Shown: positions 10,378 through 19,520 of the stretch, piece by piece | Position numbering within the stretch: the stretch's first letter is position 1 | Layout: each line of letters starts with the position of its first letter | Assembly (NCBI GenBank): GCA_964606505.1 | Contig: CAZSGM010000001.1 | Span: 1 to 64,000 of the forward strand | Source of the DNA: CAKVOD01 sp964606505 | GTDB lineage: Bacteria > Bacillota > Clostridia > Christensenellales > UBA1242 | Reading direction: 5' to 3' | DNA length: 64,000 nucleotides | Program-made: the position numbers and the translations under genes | The notes under the pieces: generated by a model | Database searches by the model: none | Seen by the model: the letters and a program-made list of their open reading frames with translations, nothing else | Told to the model about the DNA's origin: nothing

Positions 10378-10982
10378 ATATTAAATTTACGTACCTATTT
10401 TAGCGCGAGATGTCATCAAACGCAATACATTGCAAGCGCGCGTCGTTACAAAAATAATTACACAACGCAGACAAAACTACTGACTAAAATATGCAAACAC
10501 ATTTTACATCTACAACAATTGAGTGAAATCAACCCTCGTAACGCGCGAGTGAATTTAGTATCTACAACACTCAATAAACCAAAATCTACAACGCGTGAAT
10601 GAATTTGCCGCTCACAACACGTAAGCAATTAATGTTGCGAACACGAAAGAAGCCGCTATATGCGACGCGAAAGTTAAACTGTAAACCTAAAACTACACAC
10701 TACTCGCCTGCAACTCATATAGTATAGCACGTAAATTGCAAAAAATCAAGTCAATGTAACCTTCTTTTTACCGTTTTTGCGTTCTGCAACCGTTTGCGCC
10801 GTTTTTTTAATGAAAGTATGAAATAAAAAATCTAAGCAATTACAAATTACAATTGCTTAGATTTTAAAAATAAATTAACTTCAACTAAAATATTCTAGTT
10901 GCTTGACCCAAAATCTTTGACATAGAGCCTAAATTATTTTGATTACCCTACACTATACTTTAACAAAGAATAGGCTTCTATC
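10378..10982. other. 605-bp intergenic region
   Basis: Holds the tRNA promoter region, several loosely similar segments of the type ACAACRCGYGAATGAATTT (10530-10630) with no clear unit, and the terminator at 10827-10865. No gene seen. Confidence 0.5.
10827..10865. terminator. Bidirectional terminator
   Basis: A perfect 15-bp stem (AAAATCTAAGCAATT with its complement) and a 9-base loop, ending in T residues on both strands. It lies downstream of the lipoprotein gene that stops at 10983. A terminator with the same CTAAGCAATT arm occurs at 40474-40507. Confidence 0.9.
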
Positions 10983-12395
10983 TTATTTGTCTGAGTCGGT
11001 TTTGCTTTCGTCTTTATCCGTTTCAGGTTTTTCACCGTCAGCATATTCGCCTGCGAATGAATCAAAGTAGCCATCAGCCTCGTCAAATTGCGTCAAGTCA
11101 ACGATGTGAGTGTAGTAAGTTGTCGTTTCGCCAACCTTATTTTCAGCCAAATACGTAATAAATCTTCCGTCGAAATCCACATACTTGCTGCCGTCAACCT
11201 TCCCAGCGACGTCGCTAGCCAAAACTTCCTTTGCCTCAAATTCCGCGTCGGTCAAATCAATAACATAAATTTGCGCGCTGCTTTCTCTAACGTAAACTTT
11301 TGCGCCATCAACAAACAAAATGTTGTATTTCTTGCTTGCAACCGTAATTCTATCCGTCTCGCCATTCCTTCCGGTCTTAACATAGTAAGTTCCGTTGTCG
11401 TTTGTCGCGATAACGCCACCTTCAAACTCGCCCTCACTTGAACCTACTACTGTGTAGTTTGAATAACTATTGTTGTAAATAACAGTTTCTCCGCCCTCGA
11501 ATGACGCGCCAAGTGTGTTGCTAGCAAAAACCGTGCTTCCGCTAACCGCTTTTTCGTAGTAGAGTTTGCCGCCCTTGCAGTCTTTGAGCGTAAAACTTGT
11601 TGTATTGTCGTCGATAACTGTTTTTGTTTCGCCGCTAACAATATTTACCTTGCAAATCTTATTGGTATCAACTGTTGCTTGAGTGTAGTAGATGTTCTTC
11701 TCAAACTCTGTAGCATCTTGCCCCGCAGTGTAAGTTGAAATTTTATTCCAAGCGACGCCTGTAACTTCCTCAGCAAGAACAGTTTTACCCTTATTGCTAC
11801 CGTTTTGGAACTCATAACTAATCAACTTAACGCCATCCAAAACCATTAAATATGTTGACGCGTTCTTTGCATCCTTGTTGTACTTCACAACATTAAATTG
11901 CACATTTGAATACTCAGAATCGGTCGTGTAAATTCTTTGGTTGTCGCTTCCATCAATTTTGCAACGGAAGAAGTCAACATAACTCTTTAGCAAGTTCCCC
12001 TTCTTGTCTTTTTGGTCGTTTGGTGTTGCATAATAAATGTAGTCGTCATAAATATAGAAACCGCCAAATTCATAGCAAGTAATTTTGGAAATAATCGCGG
12101 TTGCGTCCACAATGTTCCCGTTCTCGTCAACTGGCAACGCACCGTCCTTAAGTTGTACTCTATAAATTCCGCCACGAACAACCTTGCCATTTTTGTTGGA
12201 GGTATCCTTTACTTCGTCGATACCATAAAAGCCGTTCATAAAGTAAACAAAGTCGCCCTTGCGAACCTGCATACCACCGTTTCCATAAACAGTATCGTCA
12301 GTTTTAGGGTTTTCCGTAATAGATGAACCGCAAGCGGTCATCGCAACAGCCACGACTGCGAGTGTAATAACTATTAAAATTTGTTTAAAAGACAT
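10983..12395 (-). CDS. Hypothetical lipoprotein, beta-propeller-like
   Basis: This 470-residue protein has an N-terminal hydrophobic segment and the lipobox MTAC (Cys22), so it is an exported lipoprotein. The mature part is built of repeated short strands with GxIYR, DDYIYYAT, GGKLYYEK and AKVYVRE motifs, resembling the DUF5050-type propeller lipoproteins of Clostridia. It ends in a Lys/Asp/Glu-rich tail (KPETDKDESKTDSDK). The role is unknown; such proteins are often surface sensors or binding proteins. A consensus promoter lies at 12546-12574, leaving a leader of about 145 bases, and a strong terminator follows the gene. Confidence 0.75.
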   Translation of the reverse strand: MSFKQILIVITLAVVAVAMTACGSSITENPKTDDTVYGNGGMQVRKGDFVYFMNGFYGIDEVKDTSNKNGKVVRGGIYRVQLKDGALPVDENGNIVDATAIISKITCYEFGGFYIYDDYIYYATPNDQKDKKGNLLKSYVDFFRCKIDGSDNQRIYTTDSEYSNVQFNVVKYNKDAKNASTYLMVLDGVKLISYEFQNGSNKGKTVLAEEVTGVAWNKISTYTAGQDATEFEKNIYYTQATVDTNKICKVNIVSGETKTVIDDNTTSFTLKDCKGGKLYYEKAVSGSTVFASNTLGASFEGGETVIYNNSYSNYTVVGSSEGEFEGGVIATNDNGTYYVKTGRNGETDRITVASKKYNILFVDGAKVYVRESSAQIYVIDLTDAEFEAKEVLASDVAGKVDGSKYVDFDGRFITYLAENKVGETTTYYTHIVDLTQFDEADGYFDSFAGEYADGEKPETDKDESKTDSDK

Positions 12396-12545
12396 AATTG
12401 CACCTATATAAATTTATTATTGACACATTTCGCACTTGTAAACCTAGATTTGCAAACTAAAAATTCTCCCCACACTGCGCGATATGTTCAATTTTTCTTA
12501 CTTTACAACATATATTACAAAAAGATACATTGAATTAGTAGAATG

Positions 12546-12574
12546 AGTATAACATTTTTTTCAAATTAAGTCAA
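12546..12574 (-). promoter_or_regulatory. Promoter of the 10983-12395 lipoprotein
   Basis: Minus strand TTGACT (12574-12569), 17-bp spacer, TATACT (12551-12546). Confidence 0.8.
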
Positions 12575-12612
12575 TGAATTTGAATATCAAACTAAACAGG
12601 GAGCCTAAAAAA

Positions 12613-13368
12613 ATGCGTCAACAGCCTTATGAACACCTATCGAGCGACAATTTTCAGTCTCAAAGCACGCCAATGTCTCAAATTTCGAGCAAAACCGCAC
12701 CACCTGCCGCGCCACTTACAAATATTGCAAACCTGCTCAACAGCCCCTCTTCCCTGCCTGCAATCGGAAATTTGTTAGGAAACTTCCTAAAGCCAAGCGG
12801 CAACTCAACTGCGCCGCCGTTTAATAATCGCCAAACTAGCCCCGCACCCAATTCCGCAAGTACACACGCCAACAACTCCCCAACCAACCCTCTCTTAAAT
12901 CCGAGTTTTAGCCCCCCCATTACCCCTACTTCCAATTCTGCCGCTAACTCCACCTATAATTCCACTACTAATACAACTAATGGTTTCACGAATAATTCGG
13001 CTTATGGTCGCCCAAATATTCCTGCGACGTATGCTAGTTTACCTACCCCACCGCCTCTTAGCAGCGCAAACTTTTGCAGCCCCGCAACTAACAATGAAAA
13101 CTCCAACCCCTCTTTCGTAAACCATTCTCAAAACAACTACCAAGAAAAAAATGGGACAGACAGTTACAAGCAAAATCGCGAGCAAACACAAACTTTACAA
13201 AACGAGGAGTTTTATCCAAGCATTAACCCGCAGTTTGCGTTAGAAACACTACTCAACCCTAAAAAACAGCCACAGCAACACGCGAGCGGGTTAGAAAACA
13301 ACCACGCTCACGTACTAAAACAAATGCAGCTACATAATGAATATATAAGCAGACTAAAAAAGAGTTAG
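12613..13368 (+). CDS. Asn/Ser/Pro/Thr-rich low-complexity protein
   Basis: The 251-residue product starts MRQQPYEHLSS. GGGAG lies 9 bases upstream, which is why I prefer this ATG to one 13 codons earlier. Most of the chain is disordered Asn, Ser, Pro and Thr runs (NSTYNSTTNTTNGF and similar). Two short ordered segments stand out: LTNIANLLN...IGNLLGNFLKP near the start and FALETLLNP...HAHVLKQMQLHNEYISRLKKS at the end, the latter probably helical. No signal peptide or membrane helix. It is divergent from the lipoprotein and in tandem with the next gene, which shares Asn/Cys-rich composition. Function unknown. Confidence 0.7.
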   Translation: MRQQPYEHLSSDNFQSQSTPMSQISSKTAPPAAPLTNIANLLNSPSSLPAIGNLLGNFLKPSGNSTAPPFNNRQTSPAPNSASTHANNSPTNPLLNPSFSPPITPTSNSAANSTYNSTTNTTNGFTNNSAYGRPNIPATYASLPTPPPLSSANFCSPATNNENSNPSFVNHSQNNYQEKNGTDSYKQNREQTQTLQNEEFYPSINPQFALETLLNPKKQPQQHASGLENNHAHVLKQMQLHNEYISRLKKS

Positions 13369-13597
13369 TGAGAAAACCCATTCTTAACTTAGAAAGGGAT
13401 ATCATAAATAATTGCGCCGTTTTAAAACTCAACCCCTTTGCGTACAACTAATTGTTCCATTTTGCGCAGCAACGCAAATGTTGTTTTTAAAATAATTTAA
13501 AACTATAATTGTGCATTTTTTGACAAAACTTTCATTATTTTTCGCGGCAATCCATTATATACTTTACTCAAACTTCATTTATTCGGAGGACTTAACA

Positions 13598-15130
13598 ATG
13601 TTTGCAAAGAAAAAAATAGTACTTAATAGCGCGCAGGGCAACAACAAACGCGGCATTGCGGAAATTACGCGGCTCGACAATTTGACTTCCCTAAACATAA
13701 AGTTGAACAATTTTCAATCAAGCAACGACTGCAATTACGTGTTTTTACTAAAAAATAACGACTTACAACAAAAAATTATGCTAGACGACCCGCGCGACTT
13801 CACTTGCGACATTAGCATCCCAATCGACCTTGAGAAAAAAATTTCGTGCCTACTCATTGAAAGCGGCGACAAACAAATTCCTCTATTTTGGGGCGGAACG
13901 GAAACGCAAAATCAAGTTATGTCGCTAATGGCCAACGCCCCACAACCCGCGCAACCCCACAATAATCAAGGAGGCAACTTTTGCCCCGCAAACCACACGT
14001 GCGATAATTTTGAACCTGTTAGTTCGCAACTCCAACACACTTACCAACATCCCAACTTGAATTACGACAACACAAGTTGCGACAACTCCACATTTGGTTG
14101 TGATAACTCAAATTGCAGTAGTAACGACAATTACAATAATAATGAAACCGCACCATACTGTGGCGATTACACAGCCGACTCAAATTGCAATAGTTACACG
14201 CACGACAATAAAACCTACTTATCAGACGGCAACTACGATAACATAAATTGCGACATTAAAATACACCCTGACGTTCCAAACTTATCGCCAAATACTTCTC
14301 GCAATGTCGAAACGATCCACGACGACAATTGCACATCGGATTACCTTATACAACCAACATCCGAAAGTAATCAGCAACCAAACGCGCAACTTTTTGAGCA
14401 AGACGATATTGAAGCAGTCATTGACACCGAAATAATAAAGTACGAACTTATCAAAAATTTTGAAGAGCCAGATTTCCCACAATGTCAAACGTGCAAATAT
14501 AAAAATGTATTTTATCAAGAAAAGCATCTGCAGGAAGCAAAAAATCAGCTAGATAAAATTGCGCAAATACAGCAAACTTCACAGCCGCAGCAAAACAAAT
14601 ATTCAATCACACAAAATCAAAGCACAAATACGCAAAATATGCAGGATAGTGTACAAAATCAGCAGCTATACTGCCAAAACTTGCAGGATAGCCGCAAAAT
14701 TTTTAATTCTGACACGCAAAATAATTTCGACAATTTAAATAATTTAGAAGAAAATAATGACGAATTAATTATAGAAAAACCAACTGATAATGACCCATAT
14801 TACTACAAATTAATTAAGGCACAATACGACGATATGTTTGAAAAATATCCGCCTTTTGTCGTCCTTTCAAACATAATAGAAAATTCAAAATGGATAGAAG
14901 TAGACGGAGTTGACTCACCGTACATAATGGGGATAATTTACGAAAATGAAGTACCAAAATATTTGTGTTACGGCATAGTCCAAGAAAAAAAACAAAGCCC
15001 ACCAACTGAAATTATTGATTCCAGTCAGTGGGTTCCGTTTGACGTTTCTAACGAGTTCGGCAGAGGGGTTTGGATTATGTACCAATCTGCAGATACAGGC
15101 GAAACAATACAAGTTGAAGTTATTGCTTAA
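13598..15130 (+). CDS. Hypothetical protein with conserved ends and Asn/Cys-rich centre
   Basis: The ATG at 13598 has GGAGG 8 bases upstream and gives 510 residues. Three parts are visible. An N-terminal domain (about 1-105, with LTSLNIKLNNF, YVFLLKNN and CLLIESGDKQIPLFWGG) looks globular. A central stretch (about 110-390) is rich in Asn, Asp, Gln, Ser and Cys, with irregular repeats such as YDNTSCDNS and DNSNCSSN. A conserved-looking C-terminal domain (about 400-510) contains YYYKLIKAQYDDMFEKYP, SKWIEVDG and GRGVWIMYQSADTGE. I recall similar end domains in uncharacterised clostridial proteins but know no function. No signal peptide at this start. Its terminator overlaps the last codons. Confidence 0.75.
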   Translation: MFAKKKIVLNSAQGNNKRGIAEITRLDNLTSLNIKLNNFQSSNDCNYVFLLKNNDLQQKIMLDDPRDFTCDISIPIDLEKKISCLLIESGDKQIPLFWGGTETQNQVMSLMANAPQPAQPHNNQGGNFCPANHTCDNFEPVSSQLQHTYQHPNLNYDNTSCDNSTFGCDNSNCSSNDNYNNNETAPYCGDYTADSNCNSYTHDNKTYLSDGNYDNINCDIKIHPDVPNLSPNTSRNVETIHDDNCTSDYLIQPTSESNQQPNAQLFEQDDIEAVIDTEIIKYELIKNFEEPDFPQCQTCKYKNVFYQEKHLQEAKNQLDKIAQIQQTSQPQQNKYSITQNQSTNTQNMQDSVQNQQLYCQNLQDSRKIFNSDTQNNFDNLNNLEENNDELIIEKPTDNDPYYYKLIKAQYDDMFEKYPPFVVLSNIIENSKWIEVDGVDSPYIMGIIYENEVPKYLCYGIVQEKKQSPPTEIIDSSQWVPFDVSNEFGRGVWIMYQSADTGETIQVEVIA

Positions 15131-15154
15131 AGCGTAATAACTTCAACTTTTTTT
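15111..15154 (+). terminator. Terminator overlapping the stop of the 13598 gene
   Basis: Arms AAGTTGAAGTTATT (15111-15124) and AATAACTTCAACTT (15136-15149) pair perfectly over 14 bp and are followed by T residues. The stop codon lies in the loop. Confidence 0.95.
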
Positions 15155-15365
15155 ACCCAGCGTTTGTTTTATTTAAATGTTATTTGCGTATCAATTTTGA
15201 AAGTCAACCAATTTAAGGTTATACCCTTTTATTGCTTGCTACAATAATTTTTAAATCGCCATTTAAAATTGTACTAATGGTTTTTCTTTTTTATTTCATT
15301 CCCCGATTGTTTTATTTATTCTTTTTTTAATCGCGTTTACTAAAAATTAACCAAATGCCGTTCTA

Positions 15366-16370
15366 TTAAACTTTATCCATAACGCGGATTAGTTCGATTG
15401 TTTTATTTGAGTAGCCCCACTCATTATCGTACCAAGCGACAAGTTTGAAGAATTTGTCGCTCATTTCAATCCCCGCGAGCGCGTCGTAAATACAAGTGTT
15501 AGGGTTGGTTATAAAATCGCTTGAAACAACTGGCGCTTCAACATATTCAATAATGCCTTTCATAGTTGTTTCACTCGCTTTTTTAACTGCTTTATTGATT
15601 TTTTCGAGCGTTGTAGGAGTTTTTAACTTAACAGTTAGGTCGACGACTGAAACATCGACGGTTGGAACTCTAAAACTCATACCTGTAAGTTTGCCGTTTA
15701 AGTGCGGAATAACGACGCCAACAGCTTTAGCCGCGCCTGTACTTGACGGGATAATGTTTGCGCTTGCAGCACGCCCGCCACGCCAATCTTTTTTGCTCGT
15801 GCCGTCAACCGTCAACTGCGTTGCCGTCATCGCGTGGATTGTAGTCATCAACCCCTCTTCAATTCCAAACGCGTCGTCAATGATTTTTGCGAGCGGTGCG
15901 AGACAGTTGGTTGTGCAGCTTGCGTTTGAAACAATCGCCTGTCCTTCGTAAGTGTTGTCGTTTACACCAACAACATACATCGGCATTTCTTTCCCTGGGG
16001 CTGTTACAACAACGCGTTGTGCACCCGCATCAATGTGCGCCTGCGCCTTATCTGCGCTTGTGAACTTTCCAGACGCCTCGCAAACATACTTTGCGCCATA
16101 TTGTGCCCAATTCAAATTGTGCGGGTCAAGTTCGCTCGTGAACGCAATTTTTTTATTGTTAACAATCAACATATTGTCTTTACTTGAAACTTTTCCTTGA
16201 AAAATCCCGTGTACAGTGTCATACTTAAACAAATATTCGGCGTAATCTGCCGTTACGAAAGGGTCATTGATTGCGACAACTTCAACATCGTTAAAGTTTT
16301 CAACGCAAGCACGCAAAATTAATCTACCAATTCTGCCAAATCCATTAATCCCAATTTTTATTTTTTTCAT
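15366..16370 (-). CDS. gap: Glyceraldehyde-3-phosphate dehydrogenase, type I
   Basis: This 334-residue cytoplasmic glycolytic enzyme converts glyceraldehyde-3-phosphate, NAD and phosphate to 1,3-bisphosphoglycerate. The NAD-binding motif INGFGRIGR is at 8-16, the catalytic Cys152 in SNASCTTNC, the partner His179 in TTIHAMT, and the C-terminal WYDNEWGYS motif is present. Asp in AINDP fits NAD preference. AAGGAGAG precedes the ATG and a TATAAT (16402-16397) with TTGAAA 16 bp upstream forms a promoter. It appears monocistronic; other glycolytic genes are not adjacent. Confidence 0.98.
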   Translation of the reverse strand: MKKIKIGINGFGRIGRLILRACVENFNDVEVVAINDPFVTADYAEYLFKYDTVHGIFQGKVSSKDNMLIVNNKKIAFTSELDPHNLNWAQYGAKYVCEASGKFTSADKAQAHIDAGAQRVVVTAPGKEMPMYVVGVNDNTYEGQAIVSNASCTTNCLAPLAKIIDDAFGIEEGLMTTIHAMTATQLTVDGTSKKDWRGGRAASANIIPSSTGAAKAVGVVIPHLNGKLTGMSFRVPTVDVSVVDLTVKLKTPTTLEKINKAVKKASETTMKGIIEYVEAPVVSSDFITNPNTCIYDALAGIEMSDKFFKLVAWYDNEWGYSNKTIELIRVMDKV

Positions 16371-16573
16371 AAAACTCTCCTTATATGTTCTTTTTTATTA
16401 TACAACATCGGCAGTTGTTTTCAAAATAAATTATGCGCAAAAAAATAAGTTTTATGAAAGCAAACATCAATTAACGTACATTTTGACGCCTAAAACACGT
16501 TATTAAAGCACCATTTTCACGTTTTTTACTGTTTTTTATTATTTAAACAATTTAAACAGTTTCACACTCACAA

Positions 16574-17338
16574 CTAATCCACAGTTACGCTAAACTCAAC
16601 GGTTGTACTTTCGCCCGCCTTTAGGTCAGGCAAATTAAAGCCGTTATTAGGGTTGTAACCTGCAAAAGTTACGCCGTCAATCTTAACACTACTAGGCACA
16701 AAGGTTGTTCCATCGGGCACTTGGTCGGTAAACACCAAATCCGTATTATCAAGCGTACCCGCATTTTCAATTGTTATAGTGTAGATTAGTGTGTCGCCCT
16801 GTTTGACCGCGTTTGCATTTGCCGTTTTTGTCAACCATACTTCGTTTTCCAAAATTGTAACTTGCACCTCATTTGAATTAAGCGTGAACTCTTTCCCGCC
16901 AAGTGTAAATGTTACCTGCGAAGAGTTTTTAAAAGCATATTGAGTTGGAACGCCCGCTGCGATAATTTCGTACGACATTGTAACCTCGCCCCCAAGCCCG
17001 CCGACCGTAACATCTAAGTTGCAACCCTCAATCGGGTTTAACTCCTCGCGCGCGACTCCCCCGACCTTGACGCTGCCCACAACAAACTCCGCGTCGCTAC
17101 CAAGCGCGTCTTGTATGCTTAAGTTTGTTATATCAACATCAGCATTGTTTGTAAATGTTAACGCCACTTCAAGTTTTTCATTCGGAATTACCCATTGCTT
17201 TGAAGTGGTTTTTATAAGTAAAATATCAGCGTTAACATTGTTTGCCCTATGTGTGTTGCTCTCATTTACAACTTCAGTTTTTCGTCCCAAGGGGTCGGCT
17301 ATCTGCGAACGCAAACTTGCCTTGTTTAAAATTGCCAT
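16574..17338 (-). CDS. DUF11-repeat protein without signal peptide
   Basis: This 254-residue protein contains two immunoglobulin-like DUF11 units: about 40-160 (ADILLIKTTSKQWVIPNEKLEVALTFTNN) and about 165-254 (VWLTKTANANAVKQGDTLIYTITIENAG, FTDQVPDGTTFVPSSVKIDG, DLKAGESTTVEFSV). The N-terminus MAILNKASLRSQI has no signal peptide or anchor, although DUF11 domains are usually extracellular. Similar short intact proteins occur in Clostridia with unknown role. It is preceded by a GTAGGAG ribosome-binding site. Confidence 0.8.
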   Translation of the reverse strand: MAILNKASLRSQIADPLGRKTEVVNESNTHRANNVNADILLIKTTSKQWVIPNEKLEVALTFTNNADVDITNLSIQDALGSDAEFVVGSVKVGGVAREELNPIEGCNLDVTVGGLGGEVTMSYEIIAAGVPTQYAFKNSSQVTFTLGGKEFTLNSNEVQVTILENEVWLTKTANANAVKQGDTLIYTITIENAGTLDNTDLVFTDQVPDGTTFVPSSVKIDGVTFAGYNPNNGFNLPDLKAGESTTVEFSVTVD

Positions 17339-17540
17339 ATTTTGCTCCTACCTCATTTTATTCACAAGACAATATAAATGTTATAATTATATTTTAAATA
17401 CTAACAATCAAACAATAAAAATTATAATATTAATTATTTAATAAAATTAATCTTTATATGAATTTTAAAGTAGTAAAATAAATATTAAAGTAGGTATATA
17501 ATAAATACAAAATTTTAAATACAAAAATGCGGTAAAATAC

Positions 17541-17567
17541 AAAAAATGCAGCTTAGCTGCATTTTTT
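17541..17567 (-). terminator. Terminator of pepF
   Basis: AAAAAATGCAGC and GCTGCATTTTTT form a 12-bp stem with a TTA loop, about 70 bases after the pepF stop. Confidence 0.9.
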
Positions 17568-17636
17568 ATATAGTTATACTGCAAAAATTAGTAAGATAAC
17601 TGCATATTTTTACATTTTAAATAATATTGATTGGAG

Positions 17637-19457
17637 TTATTTGCTTGCGTTTTGTTCGCGGTTATTGTTTTTTTTAGCAACTTTATTTGCAAGCGCAGTA
17701 AACTCGTTCGTAATACTTTCGTAGAATGCAAACGCCTCGTCATAGATTTTGTCGTCAAGCAAATCAATGCCACTTTCCTGCATAAGTTCCATTGTTCTCT
17801 TGCTGCCGCCACTCTCCATAAATCTATAAAAATCATTCAAAACTTTTTTGTCGCCTGCATAAATTTTTTGCGCACAGTAACACGAAATGAGCATATCGAG
17901 TGCATAGTTGTAATTGTAGTATGGCACAAATATATGCCCGTCAGTCATCCAGTTGTACTTAGCTCCCTCCATTTTTGAAACGATTGAATTTTCGTTATCG
18001 TAATTCATTGAGAAATCGCTAACCGTTTCAACATCAATAGTGCCATCTTCGCGAACGGTGTCCCTAATAAACTTCTCAAGTTCGGCGCAATATACTGAGT
18101 CAAGTATGTTTGCGTTCAAAGTGGATAAATAGTTTTGCATGCAAACAATTTTTTCTTCGTCAGTTTTAGCGTGGTCAACCAAATACAGATACGCAATTGT
18201 TTCAACAGTAAGGCTTGGAACCTCAACTAGACACCACGGCATTTCACTGAGACTGAATGGCTGCTTACTATCCGTAATCAACGCATTCACGCCGTGCCCA
18301 AACTCGTGCGCCAAAGTCAAAATATCTTCAATGCCGTACGACCAATTAAAGTGCAATGTAGGTTTCTTCCCGTATGATGTCATACAATAAATGTCTGCGC
18401 TTTTGCCTTTGTTTGGCATAACATCACACCAACGTTCATCAACTACTCTTTTTAGATTGTCGGTATATGCCGCTCCTAAACACTTAAACGCCTCAGACAA
18501 TGTTTCGCAAGCGTCCTCAAATGTTACTTTCTTGTCAAGTTTCGCAAGTTCGACTCGCATATCCCATGGCATAAGTTTATCATAGCCCAAAATTGTTCTA
18601 ATAGCCTCTTGACGCTCTTTCCTCAAGTATCCATACTGTTTTGCCTTACTCAAAACTTTATCAAAAACTTCTTGCGGCAAATCATTCTCAATCAACTCGC
18701 TTTCAAGGACACTGTTATAATTTTTTAGTTCCGCTGTAAAATCGTCCGCCTTAATTGCCTTGGAAATATAACTAAACAACGTGTTTTTCGAATTTGCAAC
18801 CGCTCTCGACAACGCTATGAACGCGTTTTTACGCAAAGTGCGATCTTTACTCAATGTTAGTTGAGGATAGGTTGCCAAACTCACCTCATGCAAATTTCCC
18901 TCACTATCAAAAGCCCTGTCAATATGCATTTCTCCGTGCAAAAATGCCTTAAAGTCTCTTTCAGTTACAACAAAATTAGCCATTTTTGACACAAGTACCT
19001 CATCGTGTTCCGACAAAGTGTGCGGAATTTCCTCAATAAACTTCTCGAATTCCAACTTAAAGTCCGTAAACTTAGGGTTTGCTACAATACTCTTAAGATA
19101 GTCGACGCCTGCCAGCTTAAGTTCCTCATCAACAAAGCTACCAATTTCCAAGTAATCCTGATAAACCTGCGAAACTTCGTCGTAAAGTTTTAGCGCATCG
19201 CTGTCGTTTGTGTCTAAGTCAAGTTTCAAAGCTGCATACGCCTGCAACGCATCAAATTTGAGACAAATTTCATCGTCAAGTTTTTTATACTCAAGCAGTT
19301 TATCCTGATTACTTAATTGACCCTTGTAATTTTCAATTTGCTCCATCTGTTCTTCAACTTCATCAAGCGCCTCATAACACTCATCATCATTTGCGAAAAA
19401 TTGCGACAAATCACATCTATATTTTTCGTCAATCTCGTCGCGCGATTTTAATACCAT
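17637..19457 (-). CDS. pepF: Oligoendopeptidase F (M3 family)
   Basis: This 606-residue cytoplasmic zinc peptidase degrades short peptides. The M3 zinc motif HEFGH is at 384-388, and the downstream Glu ligand lies in the SLTVETIAYL helix. The upstream family motifs are recognisable. I use the ATG at 19457-19455, which has TAGGAG 5 bases upstream; an in-frame start 12 codons earlier has no site. It follows aspS by 63 bases in the same direction and is probably co-transcribed. Length is normal for the family. Confidence 0.95.
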   Translation of the reverse strand: MVLKSRDEIDEKYRCDLSQFFANDDECYEALDEVEEQMEQIENYKGQLSNQDKLLEYKKLDDEICLKFDALQAYAALKLDLDTNDSDALKLYDEVSQVYQDYLEIGSFVDEELKLAGVDYLKSIVANPKFTDFKLEFEKFIEEIPHTLSEHDEVLVSKMANFVVTERDFKAFLHGEMHIDRAFDSEGNLHEVSLATYPQLTLSKDRTLRKNAFIALSRAVANSKNTLFSYISKAIKADDFTAELKNYNSVLESELIENDLPQEVFDKVLSKAKQYGYLRKERQEAIRTILGYDKLMPWDMRVELAKLDKKVTFEDACETLSEAFKCLGAAYTDNLKRVVDERWCDVMPNKGKSADIYCMTSYGKKPTLHFNWSYGIEDILTLAHEFGHGVNALITDSKQPFSLSEMPWCLVEVPSLTVETIAYLYLVDHAKTDEEKIVCMQNYLSTLNANILDSVYCAELEKFIRDTVREDGTIDVETVSDFSMNYDNENSIVSKMEGAKYNWMTDGHIFVPYYNYNYALDMLISCYCAQKIYAGDKKVLNDFYRFMESGGSKRTMELMQESGIDLLDDKIYDEAFAFYESITNEFTALANKVAKKNNNREQNASK

Positions 19458-19520
19458 AATAACTCCTATTCCTATAAACTTTGCTGGTTGCACTCAAAAA
19501 TGTTAAATATTTACACAAAA

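Noticed and set aside
12678..12953. Minus-strand ORF over the low-complexity protein
   Set aside because: It mirrors the biased composition of the plus-strand gene, which has its own ribosome-binding site.
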